In this document: piece by piece, positions 46,875 through 59,864 of the stretch
Layout: each line of letters starts with the position of its first letter
How positions within the stretch are numbered: position 1 is the stretch's first letter
From: Helianthus annuus
Lineage: Eukaryota > Streptophyta > Magnoliopsida > Asterales > Asteraceae
Direction of reading: 5' to 3'
NCBI RefSeq assembly: GCF_002127325.2
Contig: NC_035433.2
Span: forward strand, 93,450,033 to 93,514,032
Length of the DNA stretch: 64,000 nucleotides
Position numbers and translations under genes: made by a program
Notes under the pieces: generated by a model
Told to the model about the DNA's origin: nothing
The model's database searches: none
What the model saw: only the letters and a program-made list of their open reading frames with translations

Positions 46875-48237
46875 AAATCTTGACTTGCCGGAACTCCCAG
46901 GTTGGTAATTGGGGAGTAGGAATCGGCATCTTTCTTGAGAAATTCACAACTGTGATATTTCGAATTACAAGTAGTATTGTTGATAAGAACTTACAAGTGT
47001 TATATTTTTTGAAAATTGTTTTGTGAAAAACCTACAAGTGTTAGACTTTTACAAGTGGTTAAAAGAAAAGGAAAAGTGATTGTTTTTACAAGTGGTTAAT
47101 CAAGGTCATTAAGTTGAACTTGAGTTAACTTTTATACAAGTGGTTGGAAAACAATGTGATGAATTAAAACCCCATGTTTGTGAAATGATCAACAAAACTA
47201 ATTTTTCAGAAAAACCATTTTGATTAAAACAAACTTAAGTGTTTTGAAATCATAATGGGAAAATAGTTTGTTGTCAGAGGGAGTTCTGATTGTTTAAGCC
47301 AAGAGAATGGAGAATTGAAGCAATTCACATCAATTTGTCATTTTATATCGTTTACTTTCAAATTTTCCTCGAAAAATCAAAAAGTGAAACATATTTTTGA
47401 TTTTAGGGGGAGTAAAATATTTTAGAAATTTTGAAAATTTGAAAAATCCAAAAACATGATAAAATCTAAAAAGCCAAAAATATTGAAAACTCGTTTTTGA
47501 TTTTTAAACTAGTATGAGTTTTGTTGTGAAAAAGAGGAAATAATAGTACATCAGTGGACTATCACAACATGCTAAAGAAATGGATAGTCAAAATGTTATT
47601 TAAACAAGTCTCACTGATGATGTGCCAGTAGACTTCGCACGACTAGTAGATTGAATTTGAGATATAAACCTAAATATCAATACTTACTTATCTCGTGGGG
47701 AACATCTCTCGGATATATGGGTAACCCCCGAAAGCTTGTTTGAGAGATTGCCTGATTCTAAGATACTAGGTCTTTATACTGTTTGATATCTGGGGTATTA
47801 TGCTTAGTCTTCTGATATTGCGGAAGCAATGGCCTAGACTTCGTATAATACTTTATGCGCTTTAAAAAGCTTACCCTCTGCATAAAAATTGAAAAATATC
47901 GAAAGATATGAATCGATTGCAGTTGAAGAAAAGATTCCCTAAAGGGAACACACCTAAAGTCGATCCTTCATCTCTTTGGCTGAACGAAAGTTCATACCTG
48001 AGCTCTCAAGGTCTCGCACTAACCCAGATACAGATATCAAATTGGTATACTCACCTGTAAGACTGAATCTAGGGAATTTTGATACGAGAGTATATTCTGA
48101 GGTGGGACATGCGAATAAGTTTAAGTGCTTAAAACACTAATTCGTATCTCGAATCGATTGAAACTTGTGTAGAAGTTTAAGTGGACAACATTACTGACAA
48201 TCAAAAGTGAATTTGTTTAAAGCTTAAAGTCTAAAAA
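46875..48237 (+). other. Copia-2 3' non-coding region, first part
   Basis: Pol would be expected here but is absent. The stretch 46990-47150 has repeated ACAAGTGTTA or ACAAGTGGTTA near 46993, 47034, 47051, 47088 and 47136. A PPT-like AGGGGGAG lies near 47405. From 47600 it follows the conserved 3' module of copia-1. Confidence 0.7.
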
Positions 48238-50698
48238 TGTCACACCCCGAAATTATCAGAGCATTGGCGTGACAGGACTGGTATCTTCATTGCACAGCGG
48301 AAGCAAATAAAGCTAAGACTTCTAGAAAATGAACGCCACTAAGTACTCGACTCTCCAATGGTTCTTTCCACCCCGAAAACATTTAGAAAAATGTAAAACC
48401 GTAAAAGGTGGGGTTATGAACTCACCTGAATATTCCTGTGCAAAGCTAGCTAATTACGACTTCGTGATGTCGTTTCCAAGACTTGACTTGCTAGCGTGCA
48501 TTTTACAATATTCCTAACACGGAATATCTTATAAGTTTCTAAATAAACGCAGTAACTAATCTACGTGTCATCGAGCTCTACCGAATCGTTAACCGAACGA
48601 TTCGATGATAAGTTGTTAAATTAACGAAAATGACTAAGTTATATTTGGTACGTTTCATTTATTGTCGATACGATTGCTAAGTCATGAAATACTTAGTTCT
48701 CGAAAGATGAAAAAAATATAAATATATTGTTATAATCGCGTTAGGTTATATTTATTCAATCGTGTTTTCGTGTTGAGGCCGTTTGAAATAAATGTAATAG
48801 TAATATTTATTTCTATAAAAGAATCGTCGAGTTGTTGTGTTTGAAAATAAATATATATCTGTATTTATTTAAAAAAAAGAAGTCGGGTTGCTTGATATAT
48901 TAAATACATAAACTATATGTATTTTTATAAAAGAGTTCGTATTGTTTAATATTGGAAATAAATATATAAACCATATTTATTTTTATAAAAAGAATCTGTG
49001 TTATCGAAAATATACTACACTTGTACTTAATTCTATAAAAGTCATTTGTAGTCGATCGGTTATGTTCTTATATTAACACATGTTCTGTTTCACGGATTTT
49101 CTCGAAAAACGGGCAGAGTTTCCTCTGTTTTTGGACGCCCCCGACAACACAAGTTGTCGTTATTTTATCAAAATTTCAATCAAGATTCGAACAACATTTA
49201 CGTATAATCAATTTATATAAACGACATAATAAATCAATGTATACTTTAACTATCGATTCGTCATTTTATTTCGGTTCGAGCTCGTTCACGAAAATATATA
49301 AAACTATTTTAAAGTAACATATCGAAATCGCATCTTTAAACCATTACCAAAACTCTCGTGTCGAAGCGCTGAAAAGGTTGACCGAGTCAACTCACTGTTG
49401 ACCGAGTCGACTCGATTTGACCGAGTCACCCGAACCGAACCAGCTGACCTTGTTGACTGCCTTACTGGAACCTGCTGACCTGAACCCGAACTCGCCATCA
49501 ACCGCCGCCACTGTTATTACCGGCAACACCTCCACTGACATCATCAGCCACCAAGTTGGTCACCACCACCTCCTTCAATCGTCGTTATCAACCAGAATCA
49601 CCACACCATCACCGGGCCTTTCTAAGACCGCCGCCACCTGCGACGGCGCCGCTGCTGTGTTCCGAAGCGCTCTCTCTCTCTCTCTCCTCGGCCTCTCTCT
49701 CTCTCCTCGGCCTCTCTCTCTCTTGCTAATATACCGCAGCCGCCGCTCACCACCACCGTCGGGTGGTGGTGTCTTTTTAACCGATGAAAAAGGGGAGTGG
49801 GTCGTCTGCTGGAAACTACTATCGCCGGCCGCCGGTTGATCGGCTCCGGCGCCGGTCAGGTATAGAGAGGGAGTATGAGAGTGAGGAGGAGGTGTTGTTG
49901 TTCCTGTCGTGCAGATCCACCACCGCCGGCAACCGGCTCCACCGGTCTTGTGGCTGGGAGAGAAGAAGAGGACCGGGGTGTTTGGTTTATGTTTTGGAAA
50001 TAATAGATAATTGTTGTATGTGTGGATGGGTATATTTTGGTGAGAAGAAAATGGGTAGATGGGATGGAATGGATATAACTGATTTCTTCATTTGTAGGTG
50101 TGCAGAAGACTTCGAGAGGGATGTTTGTGTTTTGATTCTTGAATGGGGGTAAGGTTCTTTTATAGGGATGTTGAGATCTATAAAGATTTGAGACCAAAAT
50201 CTTTTAGAGATTTTGCAAATCTTGTAGGATTCTTGTAAATCTTGTAGGATTCTTGTAAATCTTGAAGAGATTTTGCAAGATTTTGTAAGGTTTTATAGAG
50301 ACCTCGTATATTATGTGCAGGTTTAGACTTGTGGGTTTTGGGCTTGGGCTTGGGCTTGGGCCTAGGGCCCACAAGCCCATCTCATGTGTAAGTGGCCCGT
50401 AATTCCTACGAGACCCGATATTGCAACCCAAACTCCATAAGGGTCGAAAGCATAAAATTTTTAAAATAAAAAGGCGTATAATAGTGGCGTTGTCAGTATT
50501 TTGTACGGTATCGGTTCGTTGTCGCGTAATATTCAGCAGATTTCCTGTAGATCACCACACGCGCACTGTATAGTCGAATAAACGTTCCTGTGCACTCCAA
50601 GGGCCTGGTTAAGTTAATTAGCGTCGTAAACACTATTTATTATCGCGTTAATCACCTGTTTATCACGTAATTAAGGGTGTAAACTACCGGTTGTTACA
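48238..50698 (-). mobile_element. Solo gypsy LTR S2 (2461 bp) in copia-2
   Basis: It runs TGTCACACCCC to TTGTTACA with AAAAA on both sides (48233-48237 and 50699-50703). The A-run makes the duplication less decisive, but removing the insert restores alignment with D and copia-1. A TATA-like CTATAAAAG on the minus strand lies near 50160. Tandem AAATCTTGTAGGATTCTTGT units at 50218-50270 are just upstream of it. A CT microsatellite is at 49670-49722. A GC-rich Ser/Thr/Pro ORF at 49417-49839 is not convincing as a gene. Confidence 0.85.
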
Positions 50699-50703
50699 AA
50701 AAA

Positions 50704-51453
50704 GGTCAATGGTGTTAGTGATTTGTCTCATAAACTGATATGATCCTCTTACACAAACTCACAAAAATATTGTCTGTAAATATTTCTTTATTGCATTTTA
50801 ACACACTGAAAATCTTAAAAAAATCAAAAAGAATGTGTCTTAGCATAAAATTTTGAAAAATCAAAAAGATTTTATTTCATCTTATTTTCGACAACTGATG
50901 TTGAAAAGCTGATTTTCAAAATTCCAAGTGCTAAACATGATGAACGACAACAGGGTTGGGAAAGTTTGTTTGAAAAGAAAAATGATTTTGAAATGATTAA
51001 ATGGTTCATTAATTTGAAACCAAATTTGAGTGTTTTTAATACAAGTGGTTTATTTGAGAAATTTTAAACGATATCTACAAGTGGATTCTAAATTTGTTAA
51101 ATTTTAACAATTGTGAAATTTACTTTTGGGTAGAGTATGTGCAGGTAAAAAACTTTGAAAGAGCTAGGTTTCGACTCCTGATGCAGAATAGAGCCAGATT
51201 TCTGATTCTGTTGCTACGGAGAGCCAGGAGACGTACCTGAACATGTGAAAGCCTGTAGATTGTAAATTCCAGACTGCGATCCCAGCTTATCGAAAGGGGG
51301 AGTCTGAAGACATAAGAGCCAGATTGAGATTCTGGAAGAGTAAGAGAGAGATTGAGGATGCTTACAGAGAAATACATCTTCGAAAGAGTGAGAAGACTCA
51401 TCAAGACTGAAGACTCGACACACTGAAGACTCGTCATCATCCAAGGGGGAGTT
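50704..51453 (+). other. Copia-2 3' non-coding region, second part, and PPT
   Basis: It continues the region split by S2. PPT-like AAAGGGGGAGTC lies near 51294, and the functional tract AAGGGGGAGT directly before the 3' LTR. Confidence 0.75.
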
Positions 51454-51870
51454 TGTTGGTGCATATGTCTGTTGACTTCATCTTGTATCGAGTCATGTAA
51501 TAGAATAGATAGACCAAGACACGTTGTACGAAAGAAACAGGAAACAGGTCTGAACTGATCAGTTCATGCGAACTGACCAGTTCGTGCGACCTGGACCAGG
51601 TCGTGTGAGACTGTTTGGTGCAACCTGGTTCACCTATATATAGGAGAGTCTTGGATTTCATTTGTAACTTAGAGAACTTTCTTATTCCGATAGCGAAGCT
51701 CTGCCGAAGTGTCGCCAGCTCTTGTAACATTGTGAATTCAATACAATCGACAGTTAATCTACTTCTAAGTGCATATCAAGTTGAATGAAGATCAAATCAA
51801 TGAATTCCGTCTCTGATTTGGTCTAGAACTCTTCTAATCGAGTCGTTTTGATCGATTCCCCGATCCTACA
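51454..51870 (+). repeat. 3' LTR of copia-2 (417 bp)
   Basis: About 16 substitutions and one 18-bp unit distinguish it from the 5' LTR. CATCT follows it. Confidence 0.92.
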
Positions 51871-51931
51871 CATCTTCAATAAATGGAACATCGTGTTGAA
51901 TGATTGGAATGTTGAGATTAACTTCTGCCAT
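51871..51931 (-). pseudogene. Element C ORF3, N-terminal piece
   Basis: ATG at 51931 opens MAEVNLNIPIIQHDVPFIED, cut after 20 codons by copia-2. It continues at 39958. Confidence 0.65.
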
Positions 51932-53095
51932 TGCTTAATTTTGAGAGATAGGGTTTGAAGTTAAGGCTTTTGGCTTTCGAAAAACAGATGGTTTTAGAGT
52001 TTAAGGCTTTGTGATGAAGAAGGTGAGTGATTGAAAATATCTGCTAAGTTTGGGTTTTATATTGAGGGTTTTAGCAGGGATTTAGTTTGTTATGGGAGTT
52101 GAGGGGACATGGAACGTGGGTTGTAATAGCGGTTAATAGATCATTAATTACCTTTATTACCGTTAGATCGTGTGATGTGAGGTTAGTTCAGAAAGTAACC
52201 GTTGGATCGTGGGTATCAAGATAAAATTAATGGGTATTATCCATGCAAACGTGGATTTTGCTTATGTCTTCTCAACTTGCATTTTCTTCAATCATTCCTT
52301 TTGTTAAAAAATAACTGAATCTGATTGGAGAACACTAACGGCCACATGACACCTTTCCTTTTGTGTGAGAACCATTTTTGAGAAATGGTCCAATGACATA
52401 CCTTTGTATTCTTCCCCCTTTTTAAAAGTCAAAATTCATTTCTGAGGACGTCATCAGAAATAAATCATGTTTTCTGATAAATTAGAACAAGTCTGGAGTA
52501 TGATGTTTTCTGTTGACTTGTTAACAGAAGGCAACATTAGTCAACAGAAGTCAATCAGACTGAGATTTTTTTTAGATGAGAGGGAATGAGTAAAGGATCA
52601 GAAGTATGACTTACATATGGTTTTCTGGTAGTGTCCAAGTCTGTTGTTCTTTCTTCAAGGAATTTTTGTGAAAAAGTTTTAAATGATGAATGATGATGTA
52701 TAGTTTTTCTAAAGTTTTCACACGGTTGTTTTCTCATTTTATCAGTATCATTCCTTTTTGAAGTTTCAACTTTCTAGAAAAAATAAATTGATATATTTTT
52801 TTAATATCTTTTTGAAAAAAAAATTATCAGATTTGAAGTTATTTTACCAGATTTCATCTTTATGTTATCAGAAACTCAAAGTTTTGGTAACAAGTGTTTT
52901 GTTTCTGATTAAGACAAGTTGTTTTTGTGGTATTTAACTTCTGTATTTTACCATATGTCTTTACCCATTTTTTTTTCCTTCGCCCCAATTAATGAACCAG
53001 AAAAGAAAAATTGTAAAAGCATAATATATTAACATTAAAAAAACGAACAAAATACAAACTAAACTAAAAACAACTTAGTCAAGATTTATCTTTTC
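51932..53095 (-). other. Spacer between element C ORF2 and ORF3
   Basis: AT-rich sequence of about 1.16 kb with poly-A and poly-T runs and no supportable ORF. It may hold a promoter or intron for ORF3, but nothing decisive is visible. Confidence 0.5.
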
Positions 53096-53887
53096 TTCTC
53101 CATAGATGATCTCATGGAATAGTCAAAGAGAGGTTATTTCAAAAGTGTTGTGGTCGGTTGGTATAAGCATAGTGTGTCTGATATTCTATTGAAGCATCAC
53201 TTCTGCCCTGGGGAACCATGCAGGAATACCTCCCAAATCCAGCTGGCTAGTGATTATCCTCATCAGAAAACGAGGATAAACTAAGAAAGGCCTGCTAGAC
53301 CACAGGTTGCTCATAAGATCTTTCATTATATAATGAGAGAAATTATAAGGGACGTCCTGTACAAGTGCATGTACATGTTCCATTAACCTGCAGGAGACTT
53401 CATGATGGTTAAAGATTTTCTTTGAAAAACATGCCCCTATTTGAGTTACCAAGTACTGCCACGGCTTGATGAAGCCTGTTTTTCTGATTGGCCCATTTGG
53501 ATTAACCACGTTGTACCCCATATGTTCTAGGGTTTCATCTATCTATGCTCTTGTAAAGAGGAAAACATCGTTGTCATCATCAAAGTTTAAAACTCTTCTG
53601 ATGATGTCCTCAGTTACAACAATAGGTGTGTTGAGTACCACACTTCTGATGAAAGTTAAACCCCTTCCTTCATGCAACCGCAGCGTTGCATTCCTCCAGA
53701 ACATCTGTAAGATGTCTGGGTAGACCATGATGTAAGCTGAAAGAGCGTAGCCCAGACGGCTTGACATAAGCATGTTTTGGATGACTTGGCATCCCTCCCA
53801 TGCAGGACCCTCAAAGTTGGTCCTGAGCCTGAGGTTGTGATACGGGTGGTGAGGAAGTGGAAAAAGATTAGCATCAATGCTCGACAT
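53096..53887 (-). pseudogene. Element C ORF2 downstream of pol, two stops
   Basis: From ATG 53887 (MSSIDANLFPLPHH) to TAA 53096-53098, about 263 codons, the frame is broken by in-frame stops at 53543 and 53186. The segment VYPRFLMRII resembles PYPRFISIFI in ORF3, and both have a similar preceding helix-rich region, so the two ORFs look paralogous. I recall similar uncharacterised ORFs beside copia pol genes in composite-family plants, but the function is unknown. I see no signal peptide or membrane span. Confidence 0.65.
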
Positions 53888-54455
53888 TTTTGGTTGAAAG
53901 AAGTGGAGAAGATGAAAAGTTTTTCTAGGGTTTTTCTTGGATGAAAGTGACAGGCTAAGCTCAAAGTGGTAGTTATTTATAGAAAAAGTTAAGTTTGCCT
54001 TAAATGACATCTACCTACTTTAGATTTTGTATCTCCATTTTCTTTGTCATTAAATTTTTCTGTCAGGTTGCAAAGAGAATAAATAAGATAAAATCTCCTG
54101 CATTAATGGTTTGGGCGGCCATTTTAGATAATTTATCATGATTATATGCCTATATGTCACTTCTATCCCCTTAATATTGATGAAATGTAATGAATAAAGG
54201 TGAGAGAATTAACTACCATTAACGAGTTCCCAGAAGCTTTCTGACCATGACGTTATTACCCCTATTCTAAAGAGATAAAATTTGTGATTACCCTAGTCTA
54301 AAGAGATAAACTTTGCAATTTAAAAAAATAAAGAAATTAATAAAAAAATAAAGAATACTGATGTAAACGAATAAAATTTACAAAATCAATGAGAAATGAT
54401 GATTACAAATGGACTTTGTGCATGCATGTGAAAAGATAAAGAAAAATATGATATC
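53888..54455 (-). other. Spacer between element C pol and ORF2
   Basis: AT-rich, no ORF, with a duplicated block AGAGATAAA-TTTG near 54270 and 54305. Confidence 0.5.
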
Positions 54456-57400
54456 TTAAGCTTCATCAGAAATTCTGTTGACTTGGTCAATTTCTGAAGA
54501 CTTTCCAGATTTTCTTGTGAAATGTGAAGTTTCTGATAGATTATCAGAATTTTCACCAGAAATCTCATCAGTTGTTTGTATATCAGATTTTCCTTTATTT
54601 CGTGACACCGTTTCTTTTTGTTCAATTTCCACGTTGACCAATCCTAATTTGTTGATCAGAAAATTATGTCTATTTTCATCTAAACGTTTCGTGAAAATAT
54701 CAGCAAATTGATTTTCTGTTGGAACAAAATACATCTATATGTTACCTTTTTCAACATGGTCTTTTATGAAGTGGTAGCTGACATCAACGTGTTTTGTTCT
54801 AGAGTGATGCACTGGATTTGAGATTATTGCAATGGCACTCATAGAATCACACAAGATTGGTATTTTTGTCAGATTTACTCCATAATCTTTTAGTTGAGTT
54901 TGCATCCATAGAACTTGTGAACAACAGCTTGCTGCTGCTACATATTCTGATTCTGCTGTGGATGTGGCAACACAGTTTTGCTTTTTGCTTACGCAACAAA
55001 CTAATTTTTCTCCCAACCTTTGACAGGCACCAAATATGCTTTTTCTGTCAAGTTTGCATCCTGCATGGTCTGCATCTATGTATGCAATTATTTCTAAATT
55101 TGTCGTCTTAGGATACCAAGGGCCAAGATTTGATGTACCTTCTAGATATTTAAAAACCCTTTTTACTGCTTTCATGTGGGACTCTTTGGGATTGCATTGA
55201 TACCTTGCCAGAAAACAAGTTGAAAACATTACGTCGAGTCTACTGGCTGTAAGGTATAGCAAGGATCCTATCATTCCCCTATAAGTTTTTATATCTATAG
55301 GCTTTCCTTATACATCAGAATCTAGTTTATTTCCAGTGGCCATGGGAGTCTTTGAAGATGAGCAGTTTTCTAATGAATACTTTTTCAAAATAGTTCTGAC
55401 ATACTTTGATTGACTCAACAATATGCCATTACTTTGTTGTTTTACTTGTAAACCAAGAAAAAAGGTTAATTCACCCACCATGCTCATTTCAAAGTGATTG
55501 GTCATAAGTTTCTCAAACTTTTTGCAGAACTTGTCATTTATGGATCCAAATAGTATGTCGTCAACATAAATTTGGACCAAAAGTGTGTGACCCTTATGTG
55601 TTTTTAGAAAAAGGGTTGTAACAATTATACCTTTGGTGAAGCCAGAATTGATTAAGAAGGTTGATAGAGTTTCATACCTCGCTCTTGGAGCTTGCTTCAA
55701 TCCATACAAGGCTTTGTTTAGTTTATAAACATGATTTGGAAATTGAGGATCAATAAAGCCTTCTGGTTGATGCACATACACTTCTTCTTCAATTTCACCA
55801 TTCAAAAATGCAGACTTAACATCCATCTGATAAACTTTTATGTTGTTTGCAACAGCATAAGCCAGAAATATTCTCACATCTTCAAGCCTGGCTACTGGTG
55901 CAAAGGTTTCATCATAGTCTATGCCTTCTTGTTGATAATAACCTTTTACCACCAGCCTTGCTTTGTTCCTTGTTATGATGCCTTGTTCATCAGACTTGTT
56001 TCTGAATACCCCGTTTGGAACCAATAAGAGATTTATTGTTTTGTTTGGGTACCAGATCCCACACATGACTCTTTTCAAATTGGTCAAGCTCTTCTTGCAT
56101 TGCTTGGACCCAATCTGAGTCATTTAGTGCTTCCTTGACAGATTTTGGCGCAATTATGCTTAAGAATCCAACATAAAGACATTCATGAGCTGTTGCAGAT
56201 CTTGTCTTAACACCTACTTCAGGGTTACCTATGATGTCAGCTGGTGAGTGTCCCCTGATCCATCTCAAGTTGTAATGTGGACTTTTACTTGCTGATGGGA
56301 TTGAAGCTTCTCCCTGATCTGTGGCCTCAGTGTTGTCAAGAGGATCAGAATTCTGTTGTTCAATAACATTTTCTGGTGAGATTCCAGAATTCTGATCATT
56401 TTTGTACAATTTCTGGTGGAGGTTCCAGATCATCTGCAAGGTTAGTACATGACATATTTTTGTTTGATATGTTCAACATATGGTCATGTTCAAATAGTTC
56501 TTCAGTTAGCTTGTTAAGAAGATTTTCGGAATTTTCAGGTTGTTTTGACAAGCTTATATCTTTTAAAATTTCATCAGAAATTTTAGTTTCTAATGAGTCA
56601 TCAAAGGATACATATAAGCTTTCTCTTATTGTCCTTGTGTTTAATAAAAATATTCTATAAGCTTTTAAGGACAATGAGTAACCAAGAAAAATTCATTTTT
56701 CTGCTTTTCTGTCAAACTTTTTCAGACTATCAAAATCATTAAAGATAAAAGAATTACAACCAAAGGTGTGTAAAAATTTGATACTTGGGACCCTATGGTG
56801 GATAATGTGATATGGAGTTTTCTAATTTCTTTTGTTAATGATAGATCCTTTTTGTGTAATGCATGCATTTGATATTGCTTCAGCCCAAACGTAAGTGGGC
56901 AATCTGGCATTAGCAAGCATGGTTCTTGGCTTCTTGCTGCTTCTACCAGAGTCCTGTTTCTTCTTTCTATAACTCCATTTTGTTGTGGAGTTCTTGGAGC
57001 AGAAAAATCATGAGATATTCCTTTGCTTATGAGAAATGTCTCAAGTTTTGCATTCTTAAATTCTGTTCCATTATCAGATCTGATTCTTCTCACAGGTAAT
57101 TTCAACAGATTTTCTGTTTTTCTGATGAAATTAATGATCAGATCTGGGGTTTCACGTTTCTTTCTTAAAAATTCAACCCATGTGTACCTTGACCAAAATG
57201 ACCAAAAGTTGGCAGTTTGTACAGGTCCATGTGCAAAAGCTCTAAGTTTCAGAAATTGAAGATTCTGAAACTATTTTATGTGAACCTCTCTTGGATTTGC
57301 CAAGCTCACATGCTTCACATATCTTATCCTTTTTGTATGATATGTATGGTAAGCCTTTTACCAGATTTTTATTTGCTAGTTGGTTTATTGTTTTGAAATT

Positions 57401-57824
57401 CAAATGAGCAAGCCTTTTGTGCCATAGCCAACTATTTCTTTTGTTTTCAGTAGAAAATAAGCATAATTGAGTCCTCTCCGAAATCAAAATAATAGATGGA
57501 ATTTCTAATCCTTTTCCCACTTAAATATATTCTGTTATCATCTAAACCAACCAACAAACATTTTTCAGGTAAAAAGGTTGCCTGGAAACCTTTGTCACAA
57601 AATTGCCCACAACTAAGTAGATTGTATCTTAAACCTTCTACATAGGCAATCTTTTCAATGGTTAATGCTCCATATTGTATGGTACCATATCCCATTGTTC
57701 TTCCCTTCACCCCATTTCTAAAATTTACAAATTTACCCAGTTTCTCTTGAAAGTTACTGAGTAAGCTCTTATCCCCAGTCATGTGCTTGGAGCTCCATGA
57801 ATCGCAGTACCGGATCTGCTGCAC
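54456..57824 (-). pseudogene. Element C pol, broken
   Basis: Protease is at the 57824 end and reads DSWSSKHMTG, where copia proteases normally have DSG at the active site. The integrase zinc finger (WHKRLAHLN with CEACELGK) is followed by a deletion and frame change near 57200, between the first catalytic Asp region and RYTWVEF. IRSDNGTEF and the downstream Glu region remain (57105-56722). RT (56123-55308) has YVDD and [11 protein letters not shown]. Stops at 55308 and 54735 interrupt RT and RNase H, which then runs to 54456 with a long C-terminal tail. Confidence 0.85.
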
Positions 57825-57847
57825 ATGATGGTCCTGAAATCATGAGG

Positions 57848-59734
57848 TTAGAGAGTTTTTGGTACCCAAACTTGTTTGGGTACTTTTTCTGATGAAAATG
57901 TGCTTGAAATTTCTTCATCAGAGGAGAAATGCTCATCAAATTCTCTGCTTAATGCTGAGCCATTAGCAGGATGATTTTCCTTGGAGAGATGTTGTTGAAT
58001 TAGCTTCATTATTTCAACACACATACAATTTGATTCGTCTAATGGTTTAGACAAAGATGATTGTGATGGAATGTTTTTGCCTTTATGAATTTTAGGATGA
58101 CTTTTTGGTTTTTCAATCCTTTTAAATGTTTCATCCCTTTTCAAACAGATTTTGGGTGACAAAAACAGCTTATCAGAATTGGCAGATCTGCATGATTCAG
58201 CATCAGAATCTAATAATATTTTACCAGAAATGTTGTCAGATGCTTTTACAAAGGTGGTGGGAGTTTTAACACATCCCAGCCCCTCACCTTTATTCTTTGG
58301 TGTTGCTTCAATAAATTGTATAAACTCTTTTGCTTGTTGAAAAACCTTTCACATTGATTTCATTATCTTGAATTTTCTTGTAAAGATTCTTTCTTTCTTG
58401 TTCATAAAATTCAATTTTTGAATATTTTATTAAGATTTGGTCAATAAGTGATTAGTTTTCAGCTTTGTATTTATTAAGCAACTTTTGCAGATCATCAGAT
58501 TTTGTACTTTCTGATGAGGTTTTGTTTTGTAAAAGCACAAAATCCTGCATAAGTTTGTTCAGTTGGTGTTCCAAATCAAGGTTCTCTGAACTTACTTAAT
58601 TTTCTGGTGAGGTGGAGCATTTTTCAGAAGTTGTGGCCATCAAACAGAAATTAGCCATTTCCTCCTCTTCTTCATCAGAAGAATCATCAGTTAGCCAGGT
58701 GTCAGTACCTGCTATTAGGCTGACTTTCTGTTGCTATTTCTTAGCTTCTTCAAACTTCTTTTCATAGTAAGCAACATCCTTCAGCTTCTTGTTTTTGCAC
58801 TCTTAAGCATAGTGCCCCTTTTGTCTGCATTTGTAGCAAACAACTTCTGTCTTCCCCTTTTCTCTTAACTTACCTTCCATGCTCCCTCTATCATTCTTCT
58901 GAAATTTACCACTTCCACCTCTCAATATTTGCTCAAAAGTCTTTGTAAGCAAAGCAATAGCCTCTATAAAGGCTGAAAAATCTGATGAAGCATCAAAATT
59001 TTCTATGTACTGGTAGTGAGAGGGTTGTGGATCTGATGCTAGTAATTTTTGTGATTGTGAAACAAGAGCTATAGGTCCCCCTTTATGGTTTGAATCCTCA
59101 TAAATTTCTTCCTCTCTAGGGACTAAGATGCTGTAAAGATCATGCAAGTTCATATTCCCTAATTCACGAGATGATGACAAGGTCATAGTGAGACAACGCC
59201 ACTCTCTTGGCAGAGCATCTATGAACTTAACATTATTTTCATCATTAGATTTTTCAATACCGAACTTTTTAAGTTCATTTAAAAGTTTGGTGAACCTGTT
59301 ATATGTCTCTGAAAGAGTCTCATTTTGGAGACTTTTAAATCTTTCATAAGAAGAGACACAATTTGTTCTCTTGTTTCTTTTCATTCTTTCTCCTCCTTCA
59401 CAAAAATTTTCCAGTTGATCCCATATTTCCTTAGCAGATGCACATGCATCTACTTGAGAAAATATGTCATTTGGAAGTGCCATAATCAAAAGTCATTTGG
59501 TCCTTTCATCAGCAGCCACCAGTGACTCCAGTGAATTTCAATTTTAGGAACCAAGGAGGCAGGGATACCTGGTGTTTGCTCAGTTTCTGGAACTTTTGCT
59601 ATTTTAGTAGTTGGTATATGTGGTCCTCTCACAATGGATGAAAACAGTTCTCGATCATGTCCATTAAGGAAATTGATCATCCTGATTTTCCAATGGGGGT
59701 ATTCCTCTCTGACCAGGGTCGGAGGTTTAGACAT
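57848..59734 (-). pseudogene. Element C gag, broken
   Basis: MSKPPTLVREEYPHWKIRM starts at 59734. A one-base loss near 59489 shifts the frame into MALPNDIFSQ and the gag core with ETYNRFTKLLNEL. Knuckle CYKCRQKGHYA ends in a stop at 58803. Beyond it, degraded coiled-coil sequence (58330-58800) and a Lys/Ser-rich segment (57848-58162) lead into pol. Confidence 0.82.
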
Positions 59735-59850
59735 AGAACCAATATTGAAACCATTATTCTAGGTTTGAAAAGTTTGTCATTTTAAGTTTAAGAGTTAGAT
59801 ATCAAGAAAAATATAAGCAGTTGATCTTTTGAAAATGATTTATTCAATCT

Positions 59851-59862
59851 GCTATGATACCA
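59851..59862 (-). other. Primer-binding site of element C (variant)
   Basis: The minus strand reads TGGTATCATAGC, one base different from the initiator-Met PBS of the other elements. It lies 2 nt from the LTR. Confidence 0.75.
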
Positions 59863-59864
59863 AT

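Larger units (their letters stand above)
39964..51870 (+). mobile_element. Copia-2: gag-only non-autonomous copia element
   Basis: The LTRs at 39964-40398 and 51454-51870 run TGTTGGTG to CCTACA. The perfect target duplication CATCT is at 39959-39963 and 51871-51875. After the PBS and a repeat-rich leader comes a broken gag homologous to that of copia-1, then directly a 3' non-coding region. No protease, integrase, RT or RNase H is present. Two gypsy LTRs (43781-45861 and 48238-50698) inserted later. Transposition would have needed pol supplied by a relative such as copia-1. Confidence 0.9.

Noticed and set aside
49417..49839. 140-codon plus-strand ORF in LTR S2
   Set aside because: GC-rich, CT-microsatellite-driven and antisense to the LTR. 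No domain seen.
50699..50703. AAAAA as proof of a target duplication for S2
   Set aside because: It lies in an A-run, so the match alone is weak. The solo-LTR call rests on restored alignment with the related elements.
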